Below, piece after piece: positions 34,001 to 39,933 of a stretch of DNA of 46,271 nt (the stretch's first letter is position 1; each line of letters begins with the position of its first letter). The stretch is taken from positions 44,284-90,554 of the forward strand of contig SUYX01000006.1 of NCBI GenBank assembly GCA_015060225.1. The letters run 5' to 3'. This stretch comes from Bacteroidales bacterium (GTDB lineage Bacteria; Bacteroidota; Bacteroidia; Bacteroidales; UBA932). The notes under the pieces are model-generated. The model worked only from the letters and a program-made list of their open reading frames with translations, was not told the DNA's origin and made no database searches. The position numbers were made by a program, and so were the translations under genes.

Positions 34001-34109
34001 TATAACTTGCCCCGGCTTTTTTAAGAGGGCCGAATGCAGTAATAGTCTCAACAATCTTATCATCGCACAATGACAGGATCCGATCCTTATCGTTGTCGTT
34101 TATATACAT
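31071..34109 (-). CDS. Primase-helicase (CHC2 zinc finger, Toprim-like, C-terminal ATPase)
   Basis: A 1012-aa replication protein. A CHC2-type zinc finger lies at 40-65 (CPCCGAENGL ... FKCFKCGG). A Toprim-like region follows (QEGEKKAEKACKHGIPSVAV and EVVFLLDSDCFDL, about 245-305). The C-terminal half has an SF3-type helicase core with Walker A GRSGKS near 712 and Walker B KVVFIDDI near 755, then a sensor-like strand (PKVYLTTNHSI). It would synthesise primers and unwind DNA at the phage origin. It is the largest early gene and lies about 1.1 kb before the candidate origin region. Confidence 0.88.
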   Translation of the reverse strand: MYINDNDKDRILSLCDDKIVETITAFGPLKKAGASYTANCPCCGAENGLSINPAKKVFKCFKCGGCQGKTSTAYLMHGHNMDFPSALKWMADHYGVTIYEPERPIRVERGKAKNEYCSRMLKESGLTSSYVTASVINGDENHTIFKQPTFISGTVGKDGGIDKTGDDVIIYYYDLDGLPVTYQAKNSKGEKITGDRLYFRVRWQYPEEHKDKAGRPAKYKSPPGAPTCIYIPQKIRALYKSGQEITRLYIQEGEKKAEKACKHGIPSVAVAGIQNLGVNKQLPESIIKIVEKCNVKEVVFLLDSDCFDLTSHIKLNDPVERRPRNFFYAVKNFKEYFETLKNRNLYLEIYFGHVLKNEKGDKGIDDLLTNTLKGKEDSLKEDIDTAINQKEKIGRYVQLYKITTYTDSKLQEIWGLNSAKTFCSRYKDILKDLPEFLYGRHKWRFDEKGELVTAQPLEPEEQFWDEEVKTDKSGKPKTNYEFRYVRAFRFLQNRGFGRYPTLNGGYEFIHITPPTVRTIPYWEIRDYLQQFTQDTLKEGILEMLYRGGTQYLGPDKLSNLAYQTPYWEVPQRGSQYMYFRDKFWHITTEGITEATYDKIPHNIWADQKKDFPASLIGNLINVTKGEDDVWQYSLTPIGNKCHFLRFLENASNFTWRKPPNDVSIQEKNENAQHLIAKLCALGYLVVSVKDYSAAKAVIGVDGKQSEIGISNGRSGKSLLGELVKRTVVSQYLNGKTIDLNKDQFVWTELTEKTKVVFIDDIRKDFNFELLFANVTGSWTINYKSGGRVTLDFSRSPKVYLTTNHSITGDGSSFLDRQWNIAFSDFYSDTHKPVDDFGVLFFDEWDFEQWNLTWNLIAQCVQLYFRYGVVESPSERIELRRLRQDLGEEFILWADEYFSDDAHINNAIPRKDMYDNLLKNVGTSREKFYTPTLFKKKILKYCQFRELLFNPHKMDYRTGLAAKYDKDGRPDIDDKRGGIERFIIGSSNYYDLIPEQEQVVDIFSDEIDYENEG

Positions 34110-34113
34110 ACGC

Positions 34114-34293
34114 TCAAGCTTTAAGTTTACAAATGGAATTGGAGGAGGTTATCCCAACAATCTCTGCAGTTGCAAGACCCAAATAATGGGTAATGGATGC
34201 TTCCCAAAGGAATCCACAATATGGACAACTACGAGACCAGTGGCAATTCTCGCAATTTTTTCCCATCCACATCAGGACATCTTCAAGACACAT
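34114..34293 (-). CDS. Small Cys-rich protein, possible zinc ribbon
   Basis: From the ATG at 34293: MCLEDVLMWMGKNCENCHWS and on, with CENC...CPYC spaced like a zinc ribbon. An alternative GTG start at 34326 overlaps the preceding gene by 8 bp and includes a G8 run. It ends 4 bp before the primase ATG, suggesting co-translation and perhaps a partner role in replication. Small size limits certainty. Confidence 0.5.
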   Translation of the reverse strand: MCLEDVLMWMGKNCENCHWSRSCPYCGFLWEASITHYLGLATAEIVGITSSNSICKLKA

Positions 34294-34318
34294 ATAGGTG
34301 TACCCCCCCCATTCATAA

Positions 34319-34552
34319 TTAATCACTTAAGGGATACCTGCTGGATTCTTGGCAGATATTAAGCTCCTGATGTAACCTGGTATAATCTGCAATATCTTGG
34401 GTAAGTGCAGCAGCAGACTCAAGATCCAGGAACCTATCTTTGTTGCTAAGCTCCATTTCTTTAATATCTCCCATTTGACGGATACGCAGTTCAGCCAAAA
34501 AGAACCTTACTGCCCTTTGAATAAGTTTTAAATTTTTAGCACTCAATTCCAT
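34319..34552 (-). CDS. Small helical protein of unknown function
   Basis: A 77-aa charged, helical protein (MELSAKNLKLIQRAVRFFLA...). It overlaps the end of the LuxR-type gene by 17 bp. No domain is recognised. Confidence 0.55.
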   Translation of the reverse strand: MELSAKNLKLIQRAVRFFLAELRIRQMGDIKEMELSNKDRFLDLESAAALTQDIADYTRLHQELNICQESSRYPLSD

Positions 34553-34967
34553 ATATATTCTCCTTTATTGATTTGCGAGATATTCTCTGAACCCTTGCGG
34601 AGGTTCTCTGTATGCGTTGTGGTCTCAGCATTTCTGTTGAAACGCTGGTTAACTCCGGAATAAGCAGCAAGAGCAGAACGACAACTGCCAGCCTGCGCTT
34701 AATTGGGGACAAGTCCATTGATATATTGAATCGTGAACAAAAGTAAATTGTACACAATTCCGACACTTTCTGAATCTGTAACTTGGAATAGATACTAGTG
34801 GTAAGATTCTCCACCGTATGTACAGAAATGGGTGATTTCCCTGCAGAAATAGTGAGGAGATCCGGAATCTCCTTCTTGGATGCTCCCCAGGCAAGAAGTT
34901 CTGCAACTTCACTTTCCCGTGGGGTAAGCATTGCCAGACGCTGCTGGTAATTAGCATTGTAGTCCAT
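34536..34967 (-). CDS. LuxR-type HTH regulator with membrane segment
   Basis: A 143-aa protein. A GerE/LuxR helix-turn-helix spans residues ~10-70 (LTPRESEVAELLAWGASKKE ... SVHTVENLTTSIYSKL). A hydrophobic segment at about 90-106 (LAVVVLLLLLIPEL) then a basic tail follows. A membrane-tethered DNA-binding domain would link envelope state to phage early transcription. There is no sensor domain. It follows the hairpin-rich noncoding stretch and is the first gene of the replication operon. Confidence 0.75.
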   Translation of the reverse strand: MDYNANYQQRLAMLTPRESEVAELLAWGASKKEIPDLLTISAGKSPISVHTVENLTTSIYSKLQIQKVSELCTIYFCSRFNISMDLSPIKRRLAVVVLLLLLIPELTSVSTEMLRPQRIQRTSARVQRISRKSIKENIYGIEC

Positions 34968-35314
34968 ATTGGTAATATTAGGCAGCCAGGCTGCTATGGT
35001 TGGTAATATTATTTTAAAGAGCCGGTATTACCGTGATGCCACTGGCGGGTTACCAACCCCGCCCCGGCTCTGGGGGAATTCTTAAGCAGAAATTCTGTAG
35101 GCAGTGGGGTATCGCTCCCCTCAAGAGTCTTTCTCACTGCCCCCTAATGTATCCTCCAACAATTGAAATGAGCACTATTGGTTTGTAGGTTGGAGATACT
35201 CTTTCCATTCATATATGGTTTTGTCAGAAACCTCAGATAAAAAGGGGAATAGGCAGATGTTACACTGTTATTGTTACGTCCAGATTGAGGATACTCATCT
35301 GCCTATTGCACCCT
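34968..35314. ncRNA. Hairpin-rich noncoding stretch between the Cro-like and LuxR-type genes
   Basis: 347 bp with no gene but successive inverted repeats: GCAGCC/GGCTGC (34982-34994); AGAGCCGG/CCGGCTCT (35018-35071) enclosing GGCGGG/CCCGCC; GAATT/AATTC (35076-35095); GGCAGTG/CACTGCC (35100-35141) enclosing GGGG/CCCC; GTATCCTCCAAC/GTTGGAGATAC (35149-35199); and a perfect 12-bp stem AATAGGCAGATG/CATCTGCCTATT (35248-35307). CTTAAGCAGAAA, a motif of the array RNAs, occurs on plus at 35081-35092. It may be a structured leader or regulatory RNA of the early operon; its strand is not settled. Confidence 0.5.
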
Positions 35315-35512
35315 TTAACTTTTATACTTTTCAATCACTTCTTTAATAACTTTCGCCTCTGCAGGGTTCAATTTTGTATCACCATTCCTGTAACGATAGA
35401 ATTGGGTTTTGGATCTCAAACCAAGTACTTGGTAAATTTCCTTCATGCAATCCTTCTGCCGATACCTTGGGACAGTGGATAAAGCCACTCTAAATCCATT
35501 TTGCATAGTCAT
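35315..35512 (-). CDS. Cro/Ner-like small HTH protein
   Basis: A 65-aa protein with a helix-turn-helix-like core (CMKEIYQVLGLRSKTQFYRY, then RNGDTKLNPAEAKVI). It is divergent from the XRE repressor across a dyad operator, as Cro is from CI. A first in-frame Met at codon 3 is an alternative start. It would repress the repressor promoter and open the lytic programme. Confidence 0.7.
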   Translation of the reverse strand: MTMQNGFRVALSTVPRYRQKDCMKEIYQVLGLRSKTQFYRYRNGDTKLNPAEAKVIKEVIEKYKS

Positions 35513-35594
35513 TTTTATCTATTTCAATTAGTTATACTAATAATGATATTTGTGAAAGGAATAAATAGTTCCTTTTTTGCAAATATAGAAATAT

Positions 35595-35635
35595 AGTTGC
35601 AGATTATGCAATATATAATTGCTATTTCTGCAACT
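35595..35635. promoter_or_regulatory. Operator of the lysogeny switch
   Basis: Outer dyad AGTTGCAGA/TCTGCAACT (35595-35603, 35627-35635) encloses an inner dyad GCAAT/ATTGC (35608-35622). A minus-strand TATATTTG box (35578-35587 area) serves the Cro-like gene. The nested symmetric sites lie between the two divergent regulators and are probably bound by the XRE repressor, the Cro-like protein, or both. Confidence 0.65.
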
Positions 35636-35695
35636 AAATTGTAAAATCCGTTATAACTCCTTGATTTACAATTGATAATTTTGAAGAAAAAATTT

Positions 35696-36046
35696 ATGGA
35701 TAAAACATTTACAGCTAAGATTGTGGGAAATTTGTCCAAAATTTTGAGGGATAAGAATTTGACGCAAGCAGCAATGGCAGAGTACGCTGGTACTACAGCT
35801 TCACAATTCAGTAGAATTTTGTCCGGCCAAACAAGTTTGACTCTGGAGCATATTTCAAATATTGCAAGGAATCTTGCAATGTCTGAAATAGACATAATTA
35901 CCTATCCAGAAAAATACATCAGACAGGAGCCCAATAAGCCAGAGCAAGTTGAAGCAATTTTACAGATAAAATTGCAGAAAGATAAAAAAGATCAAGTTCT
36001 TAAATTGGTGTTTGGGGAACATAATCTTGAATTGCTCAACAAATAA
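35696..36046 (+). CDS. XRE-family phage repressor
   Basis: 116 aa from the ATG at 35696; the frame is open to a TTG at 35672. An HTH-XRE domain spans about 13-67 (LSKILRDKNLTQAAMAEYAG, then TTASQFSRILSGQTSLTLEH). The C-terminal part is short and lacks a LexA-type peptidase, so induction is not by self-cleavage. Divergent from the Cro-like gene, it is the likely lysogeny maintenance repressor. Confidence 0.8.
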   Translation: MDKTFTAKIVGNLSKILRDKNLTQAAMAEYAGTTASQFSRILSGQTSLTLEHISNIARNLAMSEIDIITYPEKYIRQEPNKPEQVEAILQIKLQKDKKDQVLKLVFGEHNLELLNK

Positions 36047-36051
36047 TAATC

Positions 36052-36327
36052 ATGCTCAATACTAATGAAATACCTATGTACCCTAACATTATCATTGGGG
36101 GATATTCTTGGCTAAGAGATAATGGATTCAGTGCTAAATATACAGATAGATACAGATTTTATAAAGATGGTGTGGAGGTTGAGTGGGCCGTTTTGGTTAA
36201 TGCTGTAGCAATGGAATTTGAGAGTTGTGCCAAGAACTATAAAGATGGTATTCATTATGGGGAATTGATAAACTGGTTTAAATTCCCCAAGAACAGTGAT
36301 GCTATTAAAAAGTATTTAATGCTATAA
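36052..36327 (+). CDS. Small protein co-transcribed with the repressor
   Basis: A 91-aa protein (MLNTNEIPMYPNIIIGGYSW...), 5 bp after the repressor stop. Mixed strand/helix with YRFYKDGVEVEWAVLVNAVA; no family is recognised. Expressed from the prophage with the repressor, it is placed like lysogenic conversion or superinfection-exclusion genes, but the function is unknown. It is the last prophage-like gene on this side. Confidence 0.65.
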   Translation: MLNTNEIPMYPNIIIGGYSWLRDNGFSAKYTDRYRFYKDGVEVEWAVLVNAVAMEFESCAKNYKDGIHYGELINWFKFPKNSDAIKKYLML

Positions 36328-36465
36328 CTGGGACTGAGTCGGGACAAAACAATATAATAAAAATGCCCGGCATAAGATTTTTAATAATTACAACTTATTG
36401 ATTATCAAGCAGGAATCTTAAGTGATACAGAGGTGGCGGCACTCCCTCCCTCTCCGTAACAAAAT

Positions 36466-36495
36466 ACCGGATGATGCAAATCATCCGGTTTTTTT
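36466..36495 (+). terminator. Strong intrinsic terminator at the prophage/host border
   Basis: ACCGGATGAT, loop GCAA, ATCATCCGGT, then T7. It would end the repressor operon. It is the first of several hairpins in the border region. Confidence 0.85.
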
Positions 36496-36549
36496 GTATC
36501 CCCCAACGACCGTTGCAAGCTCTGCTTGCATAAGGGAGGAGGGGGATAC
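36496..36549. repeat. Inverted repeat GTATCCCCC/GGGGGATAC
   Basis: Nine-bp arms with an inner GCAAGC/GCTTGC hairpin (36515-36529), flanked by T7 on the left and A7 on the right, so it could work as a bidirectional terminator. Intergenic palindromes of this kind are often repeated around Bacteroidales genomes. Confidence 0.65.
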
Positions 36550-36590
36550 AAAAAAAGGGTGCGCCAGCACCCGGTTTTGTGTTGCAAGGG

Positions 36591-36815
36591 CCCCGCGGCG
36601 AGCGGGGAGGGAATGCCGGAGGCCAAATCCCCGCGGCGAGCGGGGAGGGAATGCACAGCCCGGCAGGGTGAGCACAATCCCTGCTCCAACGTGGAGGGAA
36701 TGCACAGCCCGGCAGGGTGAGCACAATCCCTGCGCCAGCGGGGAGGGAATGCACAGCCCGGCAGGGTGAGCACAATCCCTGCGCCAGCGTGGAGGGAATG
36801 CACAGCCCGGCAGTC
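36591..36815. repeat. GC-rich tandem repeat array, 49-bp period
   Basis: GGAGGGAATGC recurs at 36606, 36644, 36693, 36742 and 36791. The last four are spaced exactly 49 bp apart; the first interval is 38 bp. Each full unit holds an inner dyad GCAGGG...CCCTGC. Two further hairpins CCCCGC/GCGGGG open the array. It is far richer in G+C than the prophage. The whole 36328-37180 gap has no gene; open frames here exist only because the repeats lack stops. Confidence 0.85.
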
Positions 36816-37180
36816 GCGCATTATACCCCTTCAGAAGCACCTTATCTAATGTGGTAAAGTGGACCTGAATTTGCCATACTCCACAAGCCGATGAGAACAA
36901 AAAATGCCGTTATACATATGTGAAATGTACTTATCGGGAAGGAATGACAGCACGATGCGAACGCCAAGAGCCTCTGCATAGGCCTGTAGGGTACATTAAT
37001 GTTCGCATCGGCTTGGGAAATGGTATTCTGCTTGGGAAATGGTATCATCTTGCGGCTAGGGATAGGGAATCACCACTGGATGCCGCTGCCACAATCCGGC
37101 ACCACACTTCCGGCACCCATCGCCACTGGCTCCCCGTTGTCATCGCTGACATTTGTCGCCACCTGTCGCCACTGGCCACT

Positions 37181-38011
37181 TTATTGGGCTTTCTCCGCCT
37201 CAATTACATCAAACATGGTCTTGAAGGTGTAGCCTTTTTCCTTTAGTTTGTCTATTATCTCGCCAAGGTAGGTGTATGGGCGGTCGGCATCGGTTCTGTC
37301 GGGATAATTCATTGCGTGGATAAGGAGGATAACACCGTTGAAGGTGTTCTGTTTCTCATATTCCCACAACTGCTCCAGAATCATTTCTGTTGAGTGGTAG
37401 TTGTCGGCTCCCGGGCTTGTCCAGTCCATTCCTGTTATGAAACCGCTGGTAGGGTTTACCAGTCTGTATCCCATATCTTTCATTACATCTACAGCCTTCT
37501 GGTCGTAAACTTCGTACGGAGGGATGAGCCAGCAGTACTGCTCTTTGGTAAGTCCGTAGCCCTCAAGTCTGTTCTCCATTATTGCAAAGTCTGCCCTTAG
37601 GGAGTCTTCGCTTACAAGGGAGATGCTGCGGTCGTTTTCGTCGCACAGCAGCAGATGGGCGTATGAATGTGATGAGAGGTAGTGTCCCCCGTTTATTATC
37701 CTGCGTACAGGCTCCTGGTATCTTTCAACGTCAAAGCATACCCCTGTAGGGAAGAATGAACCCTTTACCCCTTTTTCATCCAGTGTGTTGAGTACCGGAA
37801 CAACGCCGTCGAAATTCTCAAATCTTCCGGAGTCGGCATGGCTGTAGTGTCCTGTAAATACCAGATAGACCTCTTTGTTCTGTGGATTGATTTTTTCCAC
37901 AACGCCATATTCGTCTGTTACGAATACCGGTGCTGAAGGTTTGTTATTTCCGCAAGAAGAGATTATTGCTGCCATTGCAAGCAAGCTGATAGTGTAAAAT
38001 ATGCTTTTCAT
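37181..38011 (-). CDS. Polysaccharide deacetylase-like (NodB fold) lipoprotein
   Basis: A 276-aa protein with a lipoprotein signal (lipobox IISSC, Cys20), so envelope-anchored. The NodB fold is suggested by SHSYAH (metal HxxxH), WLIPPY (the PPY catalytic strand) and LLIHAMN (active-site His). The first motif, normally TFDDG, reads VFTGHYSHADSG, so the usual Asp pair is missing and metal chemistry may differ or activity may be lost. The family removes acetyl groups from cell-wall or other glycans. It is divergent from the sigma factor gene. Confidence 0.75.
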   Translation of the reverse strand: MKSIFYTISLLAMAAIISSCGNNKPSAPVFVTDEYGVVEKINPQNKEVYLVFTGHYSHADSGRFENFDGVVPVLNTLDEKGVKGSFFPTGVCFDVERYQEPVRRIINGGHYLSSHSYAHLLLCDENDRSISLVSEDSLRADFAIMENRLEGYGLTKEQYCWLIPPYEVYDQKAVDVMKDMGYRLVNPTSGFITGMDWTSPGADNYHSTEMILEQLWEYEKQNTFNGVILLIHAMNYPDRTDADRPYTYLGEIIDKLKEKGYTFKTMFDVIEAEKAQ

Positions 38012-38077
38012 AATGTGATGTGTAAATATAAATTTTGCGCAATTTACTTAAAATTGTGCAAAATACTGTATGTAACC

Positions 38078-38110
38078 ATATAGTTCCTTTTTTATAAATA
38101 TATATCTTTG
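38078..38110 (+). promoter_or_regulatory. Promoter of the ECF sigma factor gene
   Basis: -7 box TATCTTTG (38103-38110) with a T-rich -33 region (TTCCTTTTTT, about 38084). This is a housekeeping-type Bacteroidetes promoter and implies that the TTG at 38108 is not a start codon. Confidence 0.65.
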
Positions 38111-38134
38111 CTGCATCAGGTTCATCAAAATAAA

Positions 38135-38704
38135 ATGAAAGATTTGTCCCATATTAGCGAAGAGGTGTTTGAGAGTATATTCCGGCAGTACTATCCTAAA
38201 GTTGTATATTATTCATATAACTATGTGAGGGATATGGAAAAGGCAAGGAATATTGCACAGGATGTCTTTTATCAGTTATGGAGGCATAAGGATGAAGTGA
38301 ATTTTAATGATACTTCACCGCTACCGTTTCTTCTGATTGTTGCAAAGCGGCTTTCCCTAAATTTGTTGAGAAAAGAGAATTGTAATACGGCATTCTTTGC
38401 TTATCAGAAAAAAAAGTACACTTTGCACCAATTTGATATGGATGCACTGACGGATTCATCGGCAACGGCCCTTTATACACAGGAGGTTAAGAAACTTTAC
38501 ATGGAAGGACTGGAAAAAATGCCTCAGCAAATAAGGGAAACATTTCTGCTGAGCCGCAGCAAAAACATGAAATATAAGGAAATAGCAGATTTTCTCAATA
38601 TTTCCCAAAAAACAGTTGAATATAGGATTTCAGTGGCTCTTAATGTTTTGAGAGCTGTTTTTGGTGAATACTTCCCCGACAGGGAAGGTAAATCCGGATT
38701 TTGA
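38135..38704 (+). CDS. ECF sigma factor (RpoE-like)
   Basis: 189 aa from the ATG at 38135. Sigma2 region: FESIFRQYYPKVVYYSYNYV then ARNIAQDVFYQLWRHKD. Sigma4 HTH: MPQQIRETFLLSRSKNMKYK, IADFLNISQKTVEYRISVAL. No sigma3. It directs RNA polymerase to the downstream uptake genes when released from its FecR-type anti-sigma factor, encoded 39 bp downstream. Arrangement sigma-FecR-SusC (with STN)-SusD is the classic trans-envelope signalling set. Confidence 0.92.
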   Translation: MKDLSHISEEVFESIFRQYYPKVVYYSYNYVRDMEKARNIAQDVFYQLWRHKDEVNFNDTSPLPFLLIVAKRLSLNLLRKENCNTAFFAYQKKKYTLHQFDMDALTDSSATALYTQEVKKLYMEGLEKMPQQIRETFLLSRSKNMKYKEIADFLNISQKTVEYRISVALNVLRAVFGEYFPDREGKSGF

Positions 38705-38743
38705 AACAAGGGAAAATGTATTTAGAATTGTTTATCTAATTGA

Positions 38744-39820
38744 ATGGTTATTATGGAGAGTAAAGATCATATAGAGGATAACAGACTTGTCATGAGATTC
38801 CTGCAAGGAGAGTGTACGGACCGGGAGCGGGATATGATATTGAAGGAGGCTTCATGTAATCCGGAATTCAAGCAGGCACTTATTGAACTAAAAAATATTT
38901 ATGTCTATGAGAATATGCCTGAAAGTGAGGCGTCAGAGGCAGAGTATGCTGGGTTCAAGGATTATGCCATGCAGAGAATTCTGCTTGAGGAGAATGGAAA
39001 GGAGGCGGTGCCGCAACCGGAGAAAGGGAGAATATCACGTATTGTAACATGGAGCGCTGCAGCCATAATAGTTTTTCTCCTTGCATTGGACATTGCGTAC
39101 CGTTACATTGGATGGGATAATAAAACACATATTGTGGCAGAAGTGTCAACCTCTTCGTTTCCAGTAGAGTCAACCAGTACTCTATATACAGCTAAAGGGG
39201 TGAAAGGTGAAGTGGTTTTGCCGGACGGATCAACGGTTATTCTCAATTCAGATTCAAGGATAAAGTATCCTTCAAAATTTACAGGCAGTACCAGAGATGT
39301 AGAGTTCTCGGGTGAGGGGTATTTTCAGGTTAAGAAGGATTCGATTCATCCGATGGTTGTACGTTGCAACAAGAACTTTAAAGTTATTGTTTATGGCACA
39401 ACCTTCAATATAAAAACCTATAATAATGACAATAATGCTAAAACTACACTGATAAGCGGCTCCATTAAAATTGTAGAGAGTGTCGGCGGTAAGGAATTTG
39501 TTAGGGATATGGCTCCAAATCAGACATATACAATAAAGGAGGACAGAAAGATTGCAACACTTGAACATGAGGTGGATACCCAAAAAATATGTCAGTGGAA
39601 AGATGGTATCCTTTCATTTGATTCTACTCCTTTGTCTGAAGTGGCAAAAATACTTGAACGCTGGCACGGATTGCAGATAGTCATAAATGATAAGGGTAAA
39701 TTGAATATCCCGATAACAGCAAGATTTACAACAGAATCAATTGTGCAGATTATGGACTTGCTGAAGTTTTCTGTAGGGATAGATTATATTATCGATGATA
39801 ATATGGTAATATTGAAATAA
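38744..39820 (+). CDS. FecR-family anti-sigma factor
   Basis: 358 aa (a second Met at codon 4 is possible). A cytoplasmic N-terminal domain (1-~98) binds the sigma factor. There is one membrane helix at about 99-121 (IVTWSAAAIIVFLLALDIAY), then a periplasmic FecR domain with GVKGEVVLPDGSTVILNSDS and the DUF4974-like C-terminal end (ILSFDSTPLSEVAKILERWH). The end resembles the STN/secretin-type signalling fold and meets the STN domain of the SusC partner. It transmits substrate binding at the outer membrane to the sigma factor. Confidence 0.93.
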   Translation: MVIMESKDHIEDNRLVMRFLQGECTDRERDMILKEASCNPEFKQALIELKNIYVYENMPESEASEAEYAGFKDYAMQRILLEENGKEAVPQPEKGRISRIVTWSAAAIIVFLLALDIAYRYIGWDNKTHIVAEVSTSSFPVESTSTLYTAKGVKGEVVLPDGSTVILNSDSRIKYPSKFTGSTRDVEFSGEGYFQVKKDSIHPMVVRCNKNFKVIVYGTTFNIKTYNNDNNAKTTLISGSIKIVESVGGKEFVRDMAPNQTYTIKEDRKIATLEHEVDTQKICQWKDGILSFDSTPLSEVAKILERWHGLQIVINDKGKLNIPITARFTTESIVQIMDLLKFSVGIDYIIDDNMVILK

Positions 39821-39933
39821 TTATATCTAAAAGAGCTTTATTCGGTTAGGGTATATGCTTTTTGGTGTGTTCTTATTGTTGTTATAGCCAAGTTGAAAAA
39901 TACAAACCTAAGATAAACAAAAAGTATTAGCCT

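Noticed and set aside
36591-36815. Possible CRISPR array
   Set aside because: Whole 49-bp units are repeated with no unique spacers, and there are no cas genes in the window.
36395-36900. Several long open frames on both strands in the GC-rich region
   Set aside because: They overlap each other and translate the 49-bp repeats into the same peptide; they are open because the repeats lack stops, not because they code.
38135-38704. RNA-guided (dCas12f-associated) sigma factor
   Set aside because: The gene pairs with FecR and an STN-bearing SusC, the standard trans-envelope system; there is no Cas12f-like gene or guide RNA nearby.
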